Source of the DNA: UBA5109 sp963975155 | GTDB taxonomy: Bacteria; Pseudomonadota; Gammaproteobacteria; Pseudomonadales; Pseudohongiellaceae | Assembly (NCBI GenBank): GCA_963975155.1 | Contig: CAXBFG010000007.1 | Span: forward strand, 58,003 to 122,002 | Direction: 5' to 3' | DNA length: 64,000 bases | Part shown: positions 62,093 to 64,000 of the stretch, piece after piece | Layout of the letters: each line of letters opens with the position of its first letter | Position numbering within the stretch: the first letter of the stretch is position 1 | Notes under the pieces: generated by a model | The model's input: the letters and a program-made list of their open reading frames with translations, nothing else | What the model was told of the DNA's origin: nothing | Databases searched by the model: none | Translations under genes and position numbers: made by a program

Positions 62093-63016
62093 ATGATGAC
62101 AGCAATAATTTCCATAAATAATCTAAGCAAAACCTTTGACGGCGGATTTCAGGCATTAAAGGATATCAACCTTGATATCAATCAAGGTGAGATTATTGCC
62201 TTGCTGGGTCCGAATGGTGCCGGGAAAACCACTTTGATCAGCACTATCTGCGGTATTGTTACTCCAACAGAGGGGTCTATTACAGTAGCCGGTTTTGATA
62301 TTCAGAAGAATTATCGGCAGGCACGCTCCATTATTGGTCTGGTGCCTCAGGAACTAACCATTGAAACTTTTGAAACGGTTACTAATGTACTGGAATTCAG
62401 TCGTGGCTTATTTGGCAAGAAGAAAAATCCTGCGCATATAGAAAAAGTGCTGAAATCACTTTCATTGTGGGATAAAAAAGACAACAGACTCCGAACGCTT
62501 TCCGGAGGCATGAAACGTCGGGTTCTGATCGGCAAAGCACTGGCACATGAACCTGATATATTGTTTCTGGATGAGCCCACTGCCGGTGTGGATGTTGAGC
62601 TGCGTAAAGAGATGTGGCAGGTCATTCGCGACCTGAGGAAGACAGGCGTAACAGTGATTCTGACAACGCACTATATTGAAGAAGCTGAGGAAATGGCAGA
62701 CAGAATCGGTGTGATAAATCATGGACAGATCATTCTGGTCGATGAGAAAACATCGCTGATCCAGAAAATGGGTGAAAAAAATCTGCGCCTGCATCTCACA
62801 GAGAAACTGACAGAAATCCCCGCGAGTCTAGCGGCCTATAATTTGCAGCTTGATGAAGATGGGATGCACCTGAAATACAGCTATGATGTACAACAGGAAG
62901 ATACCGGAATTACGGCTCTGTTGGATGACATTGAAGGCGCGAATATTCAATATCGCGATCTGGAAACCAAGCAGAGTTCGCTTGAAGAAATATTCGTCAA
63001 TCTGGTGAAAAAATAA
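62093..63016 (+). CDS. ABC transporter ATP-binding protein (YadG-like)
   Basis: A 307-residue ATPase: Walker A GPNGAGKTT, signature LSGGMKRR, Walker B ILFLDEPTAGVDVE and VILTTHYIEEAEEMAD, with a C-terminal extension of about 80 residues. It resembles YadG of the YadGH pair. Overlaps its permease gene by one base, a coupled pair. It is divergent from the other ABC unit and 143 bases away from it. Confidence 0.93.
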   Translation: MMTAIISINNLSKTFDGGFQALKDINLDINQGEIIALLGPNGAGKTTLISTICGIVTPTEGSITVAGFDIQKNYRQARSIIGLVPQELTIETFETVTNVLEFSRGLFGKKKNPAHIEKVLKSLSLWDKKDNRLRTLSGGMKRRVLIGKALAHEPDILFLDEPTAGVDVELRKEMWQVIRDLRKTGVTVILTTHYIEEAEEMADRIGVINHGQIILVDEKTSLIQKMGEKNLRLHLTEKLTEIPASLAAYNLQLDEDGMHLKYSYDVQQEDTGITALLDDIEGANIQYRDLETKQSSLEEIFVNLVKK

Positions 63017-63777
63017 TGAACTATCCCGCTATCCGCGCAATTTTTAAATACGAAATGGCCAGAACCTGGCGCACAGTCACCCAAAGTATCGTCTCGCCGG
63101 TGTTATCCACCTCGCTCTACTTTATTGTTTTCGGCAGTGCTATCGGTTCACGTATGAGCGATATAGAAGGGGTCTCGTATTCGGCTTTTCTGGTGCCAGG
63201 CTTGATGATGTTGTCCTTGCTGACGCAAAGTGTTTCCAATGCGTCTTTTGGCATCTATTTCCCGCGATTTATCGGTACAATTTTTGAAGTACTGTCGGCA
63301 CCGGTTTCCACTTTTGAGATTGTCCTGGGTTATGTCGGCGCTGCTGCCTGTAAATCGATCATTGTAGGCATAATTATTTTAATTACAGCCGCGTTTTTTG
63401 TGGATCTGCAGATAATGCATCCCTTTTTAATGCTGACTTTTCTGGTACTGACTGCGCTGACCTTCAGCATGCTGGGTTTTATTATCGGCATCTGGGCTGA
63501 TAATTTTGAGAAGCTGCAAGTCGTTCCCTTACTGATCATTACACCCCTGACTTTTCTGGGAGGCAGTTTTTATTCCATCAGTATGCTGCCGGAAGTATGG
63601 CAAAAGATATCTCTGTTTAATCCGGTAGTTTATCTGGTCAGCGGATTTCGCTGGAGCTTTTATGAAATTTCCGATGTTAACCTTTGGGTAAGTCTGAGTA
63701 TGACAGGCTTGTTTTTACTTATCTGCTTGTCCGGGATATTTTGGATATTCAAGACTGGTTATCGTTTAAAAAACTAA
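63016..63777 (+). CDS. ABC transporter permease (YadH-like)
   Basis: A 253-residue ABC-2 permease with about six helices, starting IRAIFKYEMARTWRTVTQSIVSPVLSTSLYFIVFGSAIG, with FLVPGLMMLSLLTQSVSNASFG and TPLTFLGGSFYSISMLPEVWQ. This short type matches YadH. With the upstream ATPase it forms an exporter of unknown substrate. The stop codon abuts a family 2 structured repeat. Confidence 0.93.
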   Translation: MNYPAIRAIFKYEMARTWRTVTQSIVSPVLSTSLYFIVFGSAIGSRMSDIEGVSYSAFLVPGLMMLSLLTQSVSNASFGIYFPRFIGTIFEVLSAPVSTFEIVLGYVGAAACKSIIVGIIILITAAFFVDLQIMHPFLMLTFLVLTALTFSMLGFIIGIWADNFEKLQVVPLLIITPLTFLGGSFYSISMLPEVWQKISLFNPVVYLVSGFRWSFYEISDVNLWVSLSMTGLFLLICLSGIFWIFKTGYRLKN

Positions 63778-63778
63778 G

Positions 63779-63906
63779 CTTTCTGACTATTACGCTCGCT
63801 AATACTTCGTTAAAGCTGAAATTAAATTCAGTCACTTACTACGAGTAAGCTCCTTCATTGAATTTCAGCTTTGCCTCGTCTTAGCTTCGCTCATGACGTC
63901 AGAAAG
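63779..63906. repeat. Stop-proximal nested hairpin element (family 2), copy after the YadH-like gene
   Basis: Outer stem CTTTCTGAC (63779-63787)/GTCAGAAAG (63898-63906), perfect and unlike the outer stems of other copies. Inside: TTACGCTCGCTAATACTTCG and TTAAAGCTGAAATT pairing with GAATTTCAGCTTT, tip CAGTCACTTACT-ACG-AGTAAGCTCCTTC, then GCCTCGTCTTAGCTTCGCTC and ATGACG. Confidence 0.88.
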
Positions 63907-63946
63907 TAAGTCGATTGGACTTGAAGATACATCTTTGAAGTCAGGA

Positions 63947-64000
63947 ATTAAATTCAGTCACTTACTACGAGTAAGCTCCTTCATTGAATTTCAGCTTTGC
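63947..64000. repeat. Partial second copy of the family 2 element at the window end
   Basis: 54 bases identical to 63821-63874, offset by 126 bases. The left arm before it differs (TTGAAGATACATCTTTGAAG), so the two are not a simple tandem duplication of the whole element. It continues past the window. Confidence 0.85.

Overview
The window is a gammaproteobacterial chromosome segment. The evidence is gene order and protein type: an isc cluster (iscR-iscS-iscU-iscA-hscB-hscA-fdx-iscX) followed by ndk-rlmN-pilW-rodZ-ispG-hisS-yfgM-bamB-der, then queA/tgt-yajC-secD-secF, xseA/guaB-guaA and purL. The accessory genes (sodium symporters, SulP plus carbonic anhydrase, malonate carrier, TorF-type porin) suit an aerobic, probably marine heterotroph. 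I cannot name a genus.

Layout. 1-3.7 kb: end of an acetoacetyl-CoA synthetase, a thiolase and small exported or membrane proteins. 4-13 kb: tRNA-Leu(CAA), queA, pyk, mdh, tgt, yajC-secD-secF. 12.9-17.5 kb: sodium:solute symporter with its DUF4212 subunit and a tandem universal stress protein, then suhB and trmJ. 17.6-33.9 kb: iron-sulfur cluster assembly followed by the conserved ndk-to-der run, which ends in a glutamine amidotransferase-like gene. 33.8-42 kb: ppk1, a methyltransferase and xseA on the minus strand, then guaB-guaA. 42-49 kb: madLM, tadA, a porin, and sulP plus beta-carbonic anhydrase divergent from a LysR regulator. 49-53 kb: purL. 53.3-54.7 kb: an AT-rich, integron-cassette-like patch with an attC-type site and two orphan genes. 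54.8-64 kb: small enzymes, a cold-shock protein, YqfO, DUF4159, MltD and two divergent ABC-2 exporters.

The most unusual content is intergenic. At least four families of structured repeats occupy the gaps. (1) An element of about 195-400 bp has TAGTGC...GCACTA ends and a multi-hairpin core (four copies). (2) A nested-hairpin element sits at or within a few bases of stop codons (five such copies, plus one further copy and one partial). (3) A REP-like element carries two mini-hairpins on a long stem (two copies). (4) A core of about 50 bp sits on a stem whose sequence is exchanged between copies (three copies). In all four families the unpaired core is conserved while the enclosing stem differs between copies yet stays self-complementary. 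That is the signature of selection on structure, or of a copying mechanism that rebuilds stems. One copy has a further hairpin unit inserted in the tip of an inner hairpin. The second notable feature is the attC-like site joining two orphan genes, with no integrase in the window.

Isc genes build and transfer Fe-S clusters that IspG, RlmN and IscR itself need. YajC-SecD-SecF and YfgM serve the Sec translocon and BamB the outer-membrane assembly machine. GuaB, GuaA and PurL make purines. The SulP transporter and carbonic anhydrase probably supply bicarbonate under the LysR regulator.
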